A stretch of DNA of 64,000 nt from Linyphia triangularis (lineage: Eukaryota; Arthropoda; Arachnida; Araneae; Linyphiidae): NCBI GenBank assembly GCA_963978545.1, contig OZ021729.1, forward strand, positions 13,840,001-13,904,000. Direction: 5' to 3'. Under the pieces are notes generated by a model, which worked only from the letters and a program-made list of their open reading frames with translations, searched no databases and had not been told where the DNA came from. Position 1 is the stretch's first letter. Every line of letters starts with the position of its first letter. Both the position numbers and the translations under genes were made by a program. This document shows, one piece after another, positions 63,101 to 64,000 of this stretch.

Positions 63101-64000
63101 TCCTTTGGGGTTTTGTTAAATAAAGTCTTCGTGCATCCATTTCATCAGAACTTACAGCAACTGAAGCAGCGGGTAACTGACAGGTTGGACTCATTAACAG
63201 GGGAAATTCTATTACAAGTATAGCATGAGATAGAATACCGTTGCCTGATGGGCACACATGGAACAAATATAGAAACTTGGATAACTAGTTTCACGGTAAA
63301 TTATGATTTATCAAAATAAATTACCACAGCAGGTATGCTTTAGCTTTGTCCCATTCTATAGGAATCCATCTGTATGTTTGGATTTGATGGTATTCCCTTC
63401 ATAAACTTGTATTGCGGTATTTATTTGTGATTAACTATACATTAACTATAAATTAGTGATGACCCAAGCAATAGTTTGTGAAGCCCTTTGTTATTTACAA
63501 CTGCATTCATTCGATGTCTTTAGACTAATTTTTCTCGTACAAATTGTTTTGACTCATTAAATAACTGGTTCGAGTTAGAGTCACGAAAAGGCGCTGCAAA
63601 GAACTAACTCCCTAAATATGTCATTGGGATTTCCCTGATTATTAGCTCCAAGCATAAGACGTTAATTAGTTAGGAGATGGGGGGGGGGGAGCACTTCATT
63701 AGCTCTTTTGACGAATGCGTGAATAGTTATTGCATTTAGTAATTAGTTATCATCATTATAAAGTTAGAAAGGAAAATGTATGCCCTGAAACTCAAAAAAA
63801 TATTTAGTTTTATTAATGACTTATAGCTAAGTTATTTATATACATTAGTGATGCGCGCTTTAGCTTGTATTAATTATAAGTAATAGAAAAAAAGTTAATT
63901 GTTTTAATTTACAGTTTATATTTTGTTTCACTCAGGAACACAACTTATTGAATAATCTTTCTAGGACTTGACACAATGATGTATTGATTCTCATTTCGAT
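63101..64000. other. Unassigned stretch, no gene seen
   Basis: 63110-63270 is less A+T-rich and is open on the minus strand into element Y (63051-63266), with no recognisable domain. A G run lies near 63680. Confidence 0.4.

Overview
This window looks like gene-poor, strongly A+T-rich (roughly 70-75% by eye) nuclear DNA of an animal, most likely an arthropod. An arachnid would fit, but nothing here proves it. The evidence for a eukaryote is indirect but consistent: tRNA-headed SINEs with target-site duplications, Tc1, mariner, hAT, pogo-like and piggyBac-like DNA transposon remains, a Helitron-like element, long microsatellites and a tandem satellite. I see no intact protein-coding gene. No open frame above 60 codons is convincing as a host gene; the longest ones are read-outs of simple repeats or lie inside repeats. 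The window is best read as intergenic or intronic DNA built from layered mobile elements.

Layout. 1-5.2 kb: unassigned DNA, two copies of a dispersed repeat (called Z here), a THAP-like fragment and two SINEs. 6.7-12 kb: a dense nest: a hAT-type MITE full of TATCGATA motifs, a long-inverted-arm element (X) interrupted by a hAT remnant, two copies of an unassigned 600-770 bp element (Y), and a mariner fragment. 13.1-13.6 kb: two foldback MITEs head to tail. 18.2-20.1 kb: a 207 bp palindromic MITE and a 725 bp foldback flanked by TTAA. 21.8 kb: a 56 bp retroelement tail with its own target-site duplication. 25-27 kb: (AAT)n, (TA)n and a second TATCGATA MITE. 29-32.5 kb: a perfect palindrome, a tandem duplication, a hAT transposase remnant and (AAAT)n. 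34.5 kb: another foldback. 37.4-38.5 kb: a 15 bp minisatellite and diverged duplications. 41-46.2 kb: a SINE, a 136 bp satellite in a two-monomer higher-order array, a Helitron-like element, a piggyBac-like element and another SINE. 47.2-48.7 kb: a decayed Tc1 transposon with IR/DR ends. 49.7-63.1 kb: more SINEs, three further Y copies, pogo-like and piggyBac-like MITEs and a second tRNA-derived SINE.

How the parts work together. No pathway or operon can be described. What the elements share is history: several are nested (hAT in X, Y beside X and beside mariner, a TA microsatellite joined to a hAT MITE), and many are inverted repeats able to form long RNA hairpins if transcribed. The best-supported items are the SINE family (six copies, each with a 12-14 bp duplication), the Tc1 element, the 136/272 bp satellite, the TTAA- and TA-flanked MITEs and the hAT MITE with an exact 8 bp duplication. 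The most unusual are the Y family, the TATCGATA-loaded MITE, the alternating satellite and the 725 bp foldback.
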